Below, one piece after another: positions 11,787 to 23,083 of a stretch of DNA of 64,000 nt. The stretch comes from Cordylochernes scorpioides (lineage: Eukaryota > Arthropoda > Arachnida > Pseudoscorpiones > Chernetidae). The stretch lies in contig CP092886.1 in NCBI GenBank assembly GCA_030710605.1, positions 161,556,000-161,619,999 on the forward strand. The letters run 5' to 3'. A model generated the notes under the pieces. That model searched no databases and was not told where the DNA came from. It saw nothing but the letters and a program-made list of their open reading frames with translations. Position numbers and translations under genes: made by a program. How positions within the stretch are numbered: position 1 is the first letter of the stretch; each line of letters opens with the position of its first letter.

Positions 11787-13224
11787 TCTATATATATAAA
11801 ATTGAATGTCTGTCTGTCTGTACTCTAAGATTCAAAAACCATACATACAATCGCCGTGAAATTTTGGGATATTATTAGGTATATCCCCGGAAGGGTTTTT
11901 GAAAAATAATTTCATGAATATCTTGAATATATTTAGAGTTATTTGCAGATTTGTATATTTAACTCGCAAGCAGCGCCCCCATTGCGACGATGAAAACAAG
12001 TTTTTTTTATCTATAAGTTTTATTATCACTAAGTTTGTTATCTTAAAGATAATTAATCAAAAGTAAGATATTCTACCTAATAATTCTTACAAGTCAAAGT
12101 TAGTTTTATCATTTATCTACAACATATATATTGGGAGAATAGATAAAATGATGATTTTGTAATGTAGAAAATTAGAAAAGACAAAATTCAGGATGACGCG
12201 GCAATTTATTTGAGATAAGTTTGTTATCTTAAAGATAATTTATCAAAAGTAAGATTTTCTACCTAATAATTCTTACAAGTCAAAGTTAGTTTTATCATTT
12301 ATCTACAACATATATATTGGGAGAATAGATAAAATGATGATTTTGTAATGTAGAAAATAAGAAAAGACAAAATTCAGGATGACACGGCAATTTATTTGAG
12401 ACAAGAATAATGATAATTAATATTGATTTTATTCAACTTATCGAGTATTTTTCAAGGGACCGGGAAAAAAATTTCAATTTATCGAGAGATTCAAATTTAC
12501 GAGTTTCAAATTATCAAAATATATATCTTTTTTTTCATAAGTTTATTATCTTAAATATTATTTATCAAAAGTAAGATTTCTACCTTTTAAATGCGCACAA
12601 ATCAAAGTTAGTTTTATCATTAATCTACAACATATATATTGGGAGAATTGATTATTTATCAAAAGTAAATGGTTTTGTTTACAAACAATATGTGTATTCA
12701 ATATGGTGGTCAATAGTCAAATAATCAGTTTTTTTTTATTAAATAAAAGAATTTTTTTAATTATAGAAAAATTAATTTAGTAAACAAAATATTGATTTTT
12801 TCAAAATTTTTCAAAAAAATTTAAATATATAAGATTTTTTTTTTTGTTGTAATTTTTAGTAAACAAAAAATATTAGAAAAATATATTTAGCTATATATAT
12901 CTTTGGCAATATTATTTGCCCCCCAATGCATTAGGAAAGACAAAATTCAGGATGACACGGCACACAGGGACCGGGAAAAAATGTTCACTTTATCGAGAGA
13001 TTCAAATTTACGAGTTTCAAATTATCAAAATATATATATTTATTTTTTAATAAGTTTTTAGAGAATTGTTTTAACAAATGTTCGCTAGGCAAACCTTTAC
13101 TCGGGTAAAACCCCGGGCGAAGCCGAGTACGATTTATAAGTTTATAGAGAATTGTTTTAACAAATGTTCGTTAGACAAACATTCACTCGGGTAAAACCTC
13201 GGGCGAAGCGGGTACATCCGCTAG
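11787..13224 (+). mobile_element. Non-autonomous Helitron (1438 bp) inside HOR unit 1
   Basis: The 5' end is TCTATATATATAAAATTGAA, directly after A 11786. The 3' end is a GGGCGAAG..GGGT hairpin-type region and TCCG followed by CTAG at 13221-13224, then host T 13225. HOR units 2 to 4 read CCTGTTATT without interruption at the homologous site (about 15357, 17683 and 20908), proving the boundaries and A/T target. The interior is AT-rich with a direct duplication of about 195 bp (12025-12215 and 12222-12405) and no coding capacity. Confidence 0.93.
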
Positions 13225-13879
13225 TTAATTTATAATATACTCATATATATATATTCATTTAACCTATATTTTTAAATAATATATATAGAAAGACATATAA
13301 TTGACGAAATTACATATAAATATATTAATAAATATAAAGTACCCTCTTCATTTATATGCTAAGCTTCCATAATTCAGTAGTTTTATAAAGGTACTTCTTT
13401 GATATTTTTGTCTTGAATTTTTTCGAGCCTTGAGCTACAAATTCGACAAGTTTATAAATCGAAGAAGTCTTCTATCTATATTTTCTGGATCCCCAAAAAT
13501 CATTTATCATAAATCATTGGCTATATCAGATGAATAAGCCGGAGGATTCAAAAGTACGAATCCCAAATATATCGATATCATCCAGGTTATACACTCTTCA
13601 ATACGTTTATTCTATAAATAGCACAAGTTTTACTACCTTCTTTATTGAGCAAACTTATCGCATCTCATACTTGGAGCACGATTTCAACTCGTTGTGGAAT
13701 CGAGTACAGGTCCTGAAGGAGCGCGATAGATATCGTTTTTTCTTTTGAAGTACAACACATGTGCAATTCTTTTTGCAACAAAAACATTTCCAGATTATCA
13801 TCATTCAATATGAAAATAATATATATTTTAAAAACACAAGGTAATAAGACCAATTTCAAATAAATAAATAGTGTGTGAC

Positions 13880-14210
13880 GTTTCGGTGACAGCGTTGTTA
13901 CATCTTCAGACAAAGGTACTGAATGAAAAATGTATATAATACCGAAACGTCACACACTATTTATATATTTCTCATTCAGTACTTTTGTCAGAGGATGGTA
14001 ACAACGCTGTAACCGAAACGTCACACACTATTTAAAATATCTCATTCAGTACTTTTGTCTGAAGATGGTAACAACACTGTAACCGAAACGTCACACACTA
14101 TTTAAAATTTCTCATTCAGTACTTTTGTCTGAAGATGGTAACAACGCTGTTACCGAAACGTTACACACTATTTAAAATTTCTCATTCAGTACTTTTGTCT
14201 GAAGATGGTA
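13880..14210. ncRNA. Array of 70-bp hammerhead-like monomers, HOR unit 1
   Basis: ACCGAAACGT occurs at about 14012, 14082 and 14152 with period 70. Each plus-strand monomer has CTGAAGA, stem II GGTAACA..TGTTACC, then GAAACGTC and ACACAC, which can pair with the UGU before CTGAAGA. One inverted monomer lies at 13880-13935. Stem III would be only the palindrome ACGU, suggesting function as dimers. Some copies carry changes such as CAGAGGA for CTGAAGA or CTGTAACC in stem II. Confidence 0.65.
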
Positions 14211-14212
14211 TG

Positions 14213-14390
14213 CAAATGTCCAACCCTACCAGCGAGTGTAAGTAACCAAACGGGTTCTGGTACACTTGTAAGTGCAAAAGTCGAACAGTTTTTCACATGT
14301 GTAGGCATACGTTGCACTTATAGTAAAAGCAGTCGCGAACTTTTACCCACCATGATTATCATGACCTACATTACGTTTACAAGGGATAAA
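14213..14390 (+). mobile_element. SINE body fragment, HOR unit 2
   Basis: Same body as 9245-9430 (CCAACCCTACCAGCGAGTG to GATTATCATGACC), lacking the tRNA head. It is joined to a hammerhead-like monomer in mid-repeat at GAAGATGGTATGC. Confidence 0.8.
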
Positions 14391-14424
14391 AAAAAACCTT
14401 TGTCCTCCTCCAGCGCTTCCCTAT

Positions 14425-14995
14425 ACTCAGCGTGGGGCACATGTTCGCTCCGTATCTCCTCCTTCATAACCTTCCTCTACTGAGGATAGGTCACATGGTG
14501 TCTCCGTATCTCGCTCCTTCGGCGCCTTCCTCTACTGAGGGTGGACCATATTTTCTCTCCGTATCTCCCTCCTCAATGCCCTCCTCTACTGAGAGTGGAC
14601 CACATGGTGTCTCCATATCTCCCTCCTTCAGTGCCCTCCTTTACTGAGAGTGGGCCACATGGTGTCTCCATATCTCCCTTCTTCAGTGCCCTCCTCTACT
14701 GAGGATGGGCCACATGATCTCTCCATATCTCCCTCCTTCAGGCCTTCCTCTACTGAGGGTGGGCCACATGGTCTCTCCATATCTACTTCCTTCAATGCCT
14801 ACCTCTACTGAGCGTGGGCCAAATGGTCTCTCCATATCTCCCTCCTTTAATGCCTTCCTCTACCGAGGGTGGGCCACATGGTCTCTCTATATCTCCCTCC
14901 TTCAGTGCCTTACTCTACCGAGGGTAGGTCACATGGTCTCTCCATATCTCCCTCCTTCAGTGCCTTATTCTACTGAGGGTGGCTGGCCACATGGT
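14425..14995 (+). repeat. 55-bp minisatellite, HOR unit 2 (about 10 copies)
   Basis: Same unit as at 9470. This is the shortest of the four arrays. The early copies have diverged end sequences such as CATGTTCGCTCCG shared with units 3 and 4. Confidence 0.93.
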
Positions 14996-14999
14996 CTTT

Positions 15000-16010
15000 C
15001 CCTATCCCCCGCCATCCGCTTTATCTCCGGGTATGTGCGTCGTCCAGTCCTTTGTCTTAGGTCGTCCATATGCTCTCGCCATCTTTGTCCGAACGCTCTC
15101 TTCCGCCGTGTATATTTCCCTTATAACAGTTTAATCCACCCTACCGTATTAATTTTGATTTTGATATATTGAATATATAAATAGACCAGGTATTGAAGTG
15201 GAATTATCGGTTAAGGTCTCCACTGATGAGCTAATCCCACCTAATATTTTTCAAATTGAAGTAAGGGCTGTAGGACATTGTATATTTCAATAAAAGGCCT
15301 ACGCGGTAAAAATAGTTTATAATTTTAAATACAGATGCCGCGCTTATATATCCTGTTATTGATTTATAATATACTCATATATATATATTTATATATTCAT
15401 TTTACCGATTTTTAAAATAATATATATAGCAACACATATAATATTGACAAAAATACATAAAAATATATTAATAAATATAAAGTACCCTCTTCTTTTAGAA
15501 TGCTAAGCTTCCATAGTTCGGTAGGTTTTTAAAGGCCTGTTGACGTAATTTTTCCAGAATTTTTTTTTTCGAGCCTTGAGCTACAAATTCAACACATTTA
15601 TAAACCGAAGAATTATTTATATTTTCTGGATCCCCAAAAATCATTTATCATAAATCATTGGCTATATCAGATGAATAAGCCGGAGGATTCAAAAGTACGA
15701 ATCCGAAATATATCGATATCATCCAGGTTACACTCTTCAATACGTTTATTCTGTAAATAGCACAAGTTTTACTACCTTCTTTATTGATCAAACTTATCGC
15801 ATCTCATACTTGGAGCACGATTTCAACTCATTGTGGAATCGAGTACAGTTCCTGAAGGAGCGCGGTAGATATCGTTTTTTCTTTTGAAGCACAACACATG
15901 TGCAAATCTTTTTGCAACAAAAACATTTCCAGATTAGAATCATTCAATATGAAAATAATATATATTTTAAAAACCCAAGGTAATAAGACCAATTTCAAAT
16001 AAATAAATAG
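15000..16010. repeat. Unique block of HOR unit 2 (empty Helitron site at 15357)
   Basis: Collinear with unit 1 at 11435-11786 plus 13225-13880. The CCTGTTATTGATTTATAATA junction shows the site before Helitron insertion. It includes a diverged GGGAGGG-family piece at 15180-15300. No gene is seen. Confidence 0.85.
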
Positions 16011-16278
16011 TGTGTGACGTTTCGGTGACAGCGTTGTTACATCTTCAGACAAAGGTACTGAATGAAAAATGTATATAATACCGAAACGTCACACACTATA
16101 AATATATTTCTCATTCAGTACTTTGGTCTGGGGATGGTAACAACGCTGTAACCGAAACGTCACACACTATTTAAAATTTCTCATTCAGTACTTTTGTCTG
16201 AAGATGGTAACAACGCTGTTACCGAAACGTTACACACTATTTATAATTTCTCATTCAGTATTTTGTCTGAAGATGGTA
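16010..16278. ncRNA. Array of 70-bp hammerhead-like monomers, HOR unit 2
   Basis: Same organisation as at 13880-14210: one inverted monomer, then plus-strand monomers with CTGAAGA, GGTAACA..TGTTACC and GAAACGT. It ends at 16278, where the next SINE body begins. Confidence 0.62.
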
Positions 16279-16279
16279 T

Positions 16280-16455
16280 GCAAATGTCCAACCCTACCAG
16301 CGAGTGTAAGTAACCAAACGGGTTCTGGTACACTTGTAAGTGCAAAGTCGGAAAGTTTTTTACATGTGTAGGCAAACGTTGCACTTATAGTAAAAAAAGC
16401 AGTCGCAAACTTTTACCCACCATGATTTTCATGACCTACATAACGTGTACAAGGG
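16280..16455 (+). mobile_element. SINE body fragment, HOR unit 3
   Basis: Same truncated SINE body as at 14213, with the same fusion to the hammerhead-like array. The units were therefore copied after this junction formed. Confidence 0.8.
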
Positions 16456-16489
16456 ATAAAAAAAACATTTGTCCTCCTCCAGCGCCTTC

Positions 16490-17355
16490 CTCTACTGAGC
16501 GTGGGGCACATGTTCGCTCCGTATCTCCTCCTTCAGTGCCTTCCCATACTGAGGATGGGTCACATGGTCTCTCCGTATCTCGCTTCTTCAGCGCCTTCCT
16601 CTACTGAGGGTGGACCACATGGTGTCTCCATATCTCCCTTCTTCAGTGACCTCCTCTACTGAGGGTGGGCCACATGGTCTCTCCATATCTCGCTCCTTCA
16701 ATGCCTTCCTCTACCGAGAGTGGCTGCTCACATGGTCTCTCCATATCTCTTTCCTTCAATGCCTTCCTCTACTGCGGGGTGAGCCACATGATATCTCTAT
16801 ATCTCTTTCCATCAATGCCTTCTTCTACCGAGGGTGGGCCACATGGTCTCTCCATATCTCCCTCCTTCAATGCATTCCTCTACCGAGGGTGGGCCACATG
16901 ATCTATCCATATCTCTTTCCTTCAATGCCTTCCTCTACTGAGGGTGGGCCACATGGCCTCTCCATATCTCCCTCCTTCAATGCCTTCCTCTACTGAGGGT
17001 AGGCCACAAGGTCTCTCCATATTCCCTTCCTTCAATGCCTTACTCTACTGAGGGTGGCTGGCCACATGGTCTCTCCGTATATTCTTCTTTCAATGCCTTC
17101 CTCTACTGAGGTTGGGCCACATGGTCTTTCCATATCTCCCTCCTTCAGTGCCTTCCTCTACTTAGGGTGGGCCACATGGTCTCTCCATATCTCCCTCCTT
17201 CAATGCCTTCCTCTACTGAGGGTGGGCCACATGGCCTCTCCATATCTACCTCCTTCAATGCCTTCCTCTACTGAGGGTGGGCCACATGGCCTCTCCATAT
17301 CTACCTCCTTCAATGCCTTCCTCTACTGAGGGTGGGCCACATGGTCTCTCCATAT
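16490..17355 (+). repeat. 55-bp minisatellite, HOR unit 3 (about 16 copies)
   Basis: Same unit as at 9470. Two adjacent copies at 17220-17330 share the variant CATGGCCTCTCCATATCTACC, a sign of recent local duplication. Confidence 0.93.
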
Positions 17356-18335
17356 TCCCCGGTATGTGCGTCGTCCAGTCCACTGTCTTAGGTCGTCCTT
17401 ATGCTCTCGCCATCTTTTTCCGAACGCTCTCTTCCCCCGTGGATATTTCCCCTATACCAGTTTAATCCACCATACCGTGATAATATTGATTTTGATATAC
17501 TGAATATATAAATAGACCAGGTATTGAAGTGTAATTATCGGTTAAGGTCTACACTGATGAGTGAATCCCTCCCAAATTTTTCAAATTGAAGTAAGGGCAG
17601 TAGGACATTGTATATCTCAATAAAAGGCCTACGCGGTAAAAATAGTTCATAATTTTAAATACAGATGCCGCGCTTATATATCCTGTTATTAATTTATAAT
17701 ATACTCATATATATATTCATTTCACCTATTATTTTATTACTATATATAGAGAGACATATAATTGACAAAATTACATATAAATATATTAATAAATATAAAG
17801 TACCCTCTTCATTTATAATGCTAAGCTTCCATAGTTCGGTAGGTTTATAAAGGAAAATTCCTTTGGCTCTTACAGAATTTTTTTTCGAGCCCCTTAAGCT
17901 ACAAATTCAACACATTTATAAACCGAATTATTATTTATATTTTGTGGATCCTCAAAAATCATTTATCATAAATCATTGGCTATATCAGATGAATAAGCCG
18001 GAGGGTTCAAAAGTACGAATGCCAAATATATCGATATCATCCCGGTTATACACTCTTCAATACGTTTATTCTGTAAATAGCACAAGTTTTACTACCTTCT
18101 TTTTTGATCAAACTTATCGCATCTCATACTTGGAGCACGATTTCAACTCGTTGTGGAATCGAGTACAGTTCCTGAAGAAGCGCGGTAGATATCGTTTTTT
18201 CTTTTGGAGCACAACACATGAGCAAATCTTTTTGCAACAAAAACATTTCCAGATTTTCATCATTGAATATGAAAATTATATATGTTTTAAAAACACATGG
18301 TAATAAGACCAATTTCATATAAATAAATAGTGTGT
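17356..18335. repeat. Unique block of HOR unit 3 (empty Helitron site at 17683)
   Basis: Collinear with 15000-16010. The uninterrupted CCTGTTATTAATTTATAATA is the best match to the flanks of the Helitron in unit 1. A 146-codon frame at 17863-18303 is closed by stops in the sister units and is not supported as a gene. Confidence 0.85.
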
Positions 18336-18664
18336 GACGTTTCGGTGAGTGTTGTTACCATCTTCAGACAAAGGTACTGAATGAAAAATGTATATAATAC
18401 CGAAACGTCACACACTATTTATATATTTCTCATTCAGTACTTTTGTCTGAGGATGGTAACAACGCTGTAACCGAAACGTCACACACTATTCAAAATTTCT
18501 CATTCAGTACTTTTGTCTGAAGATGGTAACAACGCTGTTACCGAAACGTTACACACTATTTAAAATTTCTCATTCAGTACTTTTGTCTGAAGATGGTAAC
18601 AACGCTGTTACCGAAACGTTAAACACTATTTAAAATTTCTCATTCAGTATTTTGTCTGAAGATG
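18335..18664. ncRNA. Array of 70-bp hammerhead-like monomers, HOR unit 3
   Basis: One inverted and four plus-strand monomers; GAAACGT recurs at 70-bp steps. Stem II halves GGTAACA and TGTTACC are perfectly complementary in the last full copies. Confidence 0.65.
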
Positions 18665-18667
18665 GAA

Positions 18668-18845
18668 TGCAAATGTGCAACCCTACCAGCGAGTGTAAGT
18701 AACCAAACGGGTTCTGGTACACTTTTAAGTGCAAAAGTCGGACAGTTTTTCACATGTGTAGGCATACGTTGCACTTATAGTAAAAGCAGTCGCGAACTTT
18801 TACCCACCATGATTATCATGACCTACATAACGTGTACAAAGGATA
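18668..18845 (+). mobile_element. SINE body fragment, HOR unit 4
   Basis: Truncated SINE body as at 14213 and 16280. Confidence 0.8.
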
Positions 18846-18879
18846 AAAAAAACTTTGTCCCCCTCCAGCGCTTCCCTCT

Positions 18880-20575
18880 ACTGAGCGTGGGGCACATGTT
18901 CGCTCTGTGTCTCCTCCTTCAGTGCCTTCCTCTACTGAGGATGGGTCACATGGTCTCTCCGTATCTCGCTCCTTCAGCTCCTTCCTCTACTGAGGGTGGA
19001 CCATATTTTCTCTCCATATCTCCCTCCTTCAATGCCCTCCTCTACTGAGAGTGGACCACATGGTGTCTCCATATCTCCCTCCTTCAGTGCCCTCCTCTAC
19101 TGAGAGTGGATAACATGGTGTCTCCATAACTCCTTTCTTCAGTGCCCTACTCTACTGAGAGTGGACCACATGGTGTCTCCATATCTCCTTTCTTCAGTGT
19201 CCTCCTCTACTGAGGGTGGACCACATGGTGTCCCCATATCTCCTTTCTTCAGTGCCCTCCTCTACAGAGGGTGGGCCACATGGTCTCTCTATATCTCGCT
19301 CCTTCAATGCCTTCCTCTCCCGAGAGTGGCTGCCCACATGGTCTCTTCATATCTCCCTCCTTCCATTCCCTCCTCTACTGAGAGTGGACCACATGGTGTC
19401 TCCATATCTCCCTTCTTCAGTGCCCTCCTCTACTGAGGGTGGGCCACATGATCTCTCCATATTTCCCTCCTTCAGGCCTTCCTCTACTGAGGGTGGGCCA
19501 CATGGTCTCTCCATATCTCCCTCCTTCAGTGCCCTCCTCTACTGAGGGTAGACCATATTGTCTCTCCATATCTTCCTCCTGCAGTGCCCTCTTCTACTGA
19601 GGGTGTGCCACATGGTCTCTCCATATCTCGTTCTTTCAATGCCTTCCTCTACCGAGAGTGGCTGCCCACATGGTCTCTCCATATCTCCCTCCTTCAGGCC
19701 TTCCTCTACTGAGGGTGTGCCACATGGTCTCTCCATATCTCGTTCTTTCAATGCCTTCCTCTACCGAGAGTGGCTGCCCACATGGTCTCTCCATATCTCC
19801 CTCCTTCAGGCCTTCCTCTACTGAGGGTGGACCACATGGTCTCTTCATATCTCCCTCCTTCAGTGCCTTAATCTACTGAGGGTGGCTGGCCACATGGTCT
19901 CTCCACATCTAACTCCTTCAGTGCCTTACTCTACTGAGGGCGGCTGGCCACATGGTCTCTCCATATCTCCCTCCTTCAGTGCCTTACTCTACTGAGGGCG
20001 GCTGGCCACATGGTCTCTCCATATCTCCCTCTTTCAGTGCCTTACTCTACTGAGGGTGGGCCACATGGACTCTCAATATCTCACTCCCAGGTGCCTTACT
20101 CTACTGAGGGTGGCTGGCCACATGGTCGCTCCATATCTCCCTCCTTCAGTGCCTTACTCTACTGAGGGTGGACAACATGGTGTCTCCATATTTCCTTTCT
20201 TCAGTGCCCTCCTCTACTGAGTGTGTGCCGCATGGTATCTCCATATCTCGCTCCTTCAATGCCTTCCTCTACCGAGAGTGGCTGCCCACATGGTCTCTCC
20301 ATATCTCCCTCCTTCAGTGCCTTACTCTACTGAGGGTGGGCCACATGGTCTCTCTATATCTCCCTCCTTCAGTTTCTTCCTCTACTGATCGTGGGCCATA
20401 TGGTCTCTCCATATCTCCCTCCTTCAATGCCTTCCTCTACAGAGGGTGGGCCACATGGCCTCTCCATATCTCCCTCCATTAATGCCTTCCTCTACTGAGG
20501 GTGGGCCACATGGCCTCTCCATATCTACCTCCTTCAATGCCTTCCTCAACTGACCGTTGGCCACATGGTCCTTCC
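18880..20575 (+). repeat. 55-bp minisatellite, HOR unit 4 (about 30 copies)
   Basis: Same unit as at 9470. A multi-copy block holding the variant GAGAGTGGCTGCCCACATGG recurs at 19325, 19660 and 19770, a second tier of repetition inside the array. Confidence 0.93.
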
Positions 20576-21373
20576 ATATTCCCCGGTATGTGCGTCGTCC
20601 AGTCCACTGTCTTAGGTCGTCCTTATGCTCTCGCCATCTTTGTCCGAACGCTCTCTTCCGCCGTGTATATTTCCCCTATAACAGTTTAATCCACCAAACC
20701 GTGATAATATTGATTTTGATATATGGAATATATAAATAGACCAGGTATTGAAGTGGAATTATCGGTTAAGGTCTCCACTGATGAGCTATTCCCACCTAAT
20801 ATTTTTCAATTTGAAGTAAGGGCTGTAGGACATTGTATATTTCAATAAAAGGTCTACGCGGTAAAAATAGTTTATAATTTTAAATACAGATGCCGCGCTT
20901 ATATATCCTGTTATTAATTTATATATCCGTATATATATTTATATATTCATTTTACCTATTTTTTAAATAATATATATAGCAAGACATATAATATTGACAA
21001 AAATACTTATAAATATATTAATAAATATAAAGTACCCTCTTCTTTTATAATGCTAAGCTTCCATAGTTCGGTAGGTTTATAAAGGCCCTTTCCCGTATTT
21101 TTCTAGAATTCTTTTTCTAGCCCCTTGAGCTACAAATTCAACACATTTATAAACCGAAGAATTATTTTTATTTATATTTTCTGGATTCCCAAAAATCATT
21201 TATCATAAATCATTGACTATATCAGATGAATAAGCCGGAGGATTCTAAAGTACGAATCCCAAATATATCGATATCATCCAGGTTATACACTCTTCAATAC
21301 GTTTATTCTATATATAGCACAAGTTTTACTACCTTCTTTATTGAGCAAACTTATCGCATCTCATACTTGGAGC
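20576..21373. repeat. Unique block of HOR unit 4, truncated at the right
   Basis: Collinear with the other units until CTTGGAGCAC at 21373. There the sister units continue GATTTCAACTCG, while here PLE endonuclease sequence starts. Confidence 0.85.
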
Positions 21374-21597
21374 ACAAATCAGCCCAAAAACACCATAACC
21401 CGACCTCCTTATTAGTAGATCATGCTCTCATCAATGGCCACATTCCAGACTTTGAACAAACATCAATAATACACCAAGATATAAAAGAAAAGCACAGCAG
21501 GCTATTCTTGGAGAGTTGGAGTTCTTTGGAAGACAGAAATAGCATAAACCGAAAGATCGATATACCGGACATGTACACACAATTTAGATGCTTCTAG
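21374..21597 (+). pseudogene. Penelope-like element GIY-YIG endonuclease, C-terminal fragment
   Basis: The frame encodes LLVDHALINGHIPDFEQTS, IKEKHSRLFLESWSS and INRKIDIPD and ends at TAG 21595. It is collinear with the end of the endonuclease ORF at 36540-36785 (SILVDHALNNNHIPEF, FLESWASIKD). The GIY-YIG core is missing on the left, where it is fused to HOR sequence. It is the remnant of a second PLE copy. Confidence 0.85.
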
Positions 21598-21599
21598 AA

Positions 21600-23016
21600 T
21601 AGGAACCTCTATGTATATATGAACTTCAGTGAAATGTCTTCATTCATAATGCAATAGCCGAATATTTATTTTGTATATATAGATATTTACTTTTCACTCT
21701 ATTTATTCATTTATTTTAATTAGTATTGTACGATATTTATTTGCATACATTACATTTTCATTTGGATGATTTTTGCCCGAAGAGATTGTGAGACGCCCGT
21801 GTCTCAAGTGTAATGCGCGGCTTACCGCGAGAGGGGATGAGATCCTTGAAAAAGATGGCCGTTTAGCCCATTGAAATATCGGAAATAAAATATTATTTAT
21901 TGAATCCAAGATGTGCCCTTTATGAACAAATATAACAATATGGATTGCTCTATTTTCAGAATTTATAAATATAGATGGATCACTTTTGGCTGACGATATA
22001 GTGATCCTATTTGCAATAGCATTCTATGATGTGGTCTAAGTAAGAATCATGATTATTCAGTCGACAAATGACAGAATTTCTGTGGAATAATTCGACGAAC
22101 AAGTGCGGCAGATTGACGTTCTGTTTACTCTCCATACCTGGAGTGGTTGGGGATTAAGGCTAATTACATCTCGTCTGGGAATTAATTGATGAGCTTTAAG
22201 ATAATGAGAGAGAAGTCTTTATTTTGTGACTTAAATGTAGCGGCTGTTGCAAGATGAGATGACTTTAAAATACACAAGCAATTATTTCTCACAGAATTCC
22301 TTTACCTTTTAGAAATGTTGCTATGCACACAACAAGATTAAAAAAAAAAGAATATTCATTATATATCGATGTGTACAAAATGCAAATTTAGAATAAATAT
22401 ATATAAACATAAATACATAAATAAATTTTTAAACGCGATTCATTTAGGAGCTATTGTCATTGAAATGAAGAAAAAACGAAGCCTTTTCTATGTAATCAAA
22501 AGACAAAGCAAAAAATGTTTACAGTCACAGGCAACTGACCTGTTCAAACCGGCTTTCAGAACCAGTCATGACGAATCCTGTTCCTTTGTGCTTGGACAGG
22601 TCCTTGGCTCGTTCTGAAATATTACTGCAGCCTTCTTCACTAGGGTGAGATCTTCTTTTAATGGCTTCAGAAAAAGGCGTGAAATATAAAGCGAATCTAA
22701 AGATCACAACAGAGAGTATAAAGGCGATGCGCTAGAATTGAATATCCTATAGAATAGATTATTGACAGGCTTTGAACAAAATGTTAAATGACCTTTGATT
22801 CCAAAGCTTTCCAGTTTTAAATAAAAACGCATCATCTTTATAATATTCTATGACCATAGTATTCCCCTATTTTTCGAAAGGTCTGAAAGTTAAGCTGATA
22901 AATTCCAAATGACGTTGCGTTGCTTTAAATAGTAAGAAAATACATTGGTCAAACAATACTTTCAGCACTCTTTATATGCAGAGGATAGAAAGATGGGTTA
23001 GTTCCATCCTCATACA
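21600..23016. other. Intergenic region without recognised features
   Basis: AT-rich DNA with short open frames only. An 82-codon frame at 22369-22617 has no recognisable motif. Confidence 0.45.
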
Positions 23017-23083
23017 GAACGCTTCACGATGAATCGTTCCAATTTTAGTACATGTACTGTCGAACAAGCGTGTCCTCATATAA
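23017..23083 (-). pseudogene. U6 snRNA pseudogene with internal deletion
   Basis: The minus strand reads the U6 5' part (ACACGCTTGTTCG, ACTAAAATTGGAACGAT) directly joined to the 3' end CGTGAAGCGTTC. The central region, including the ACAGAGA box and the U4-pairing region, is deleted. It cannot be functional. Confidence 0.85.

Larger units (their letters stand above)
9230..21380. repeat. Higher-order tandem repeat, four units
   Basis: Each unit has the same order: SINE body, 55-bp minisatellite, a block starting GTATGTGCGTCGTCCAGTCC, the ATGCCGCGCTTATATATCC block, a GATGAATAAGCCGG block and an array of 70-bp hammerhead-like monomers. Boundaries are about 9230-14205, 14205-16275, 16275-18660 and 18660-21373. 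Without the Helitron, unit 1 is about 3.5 kb; the others are about 2.1, 2.4 and 2.7 kb. Length differences come mainly from minisatellite copy number. Unit 4 is cut at 21374, where PLE endonuclease sequence begins. Confidence 0.9.
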
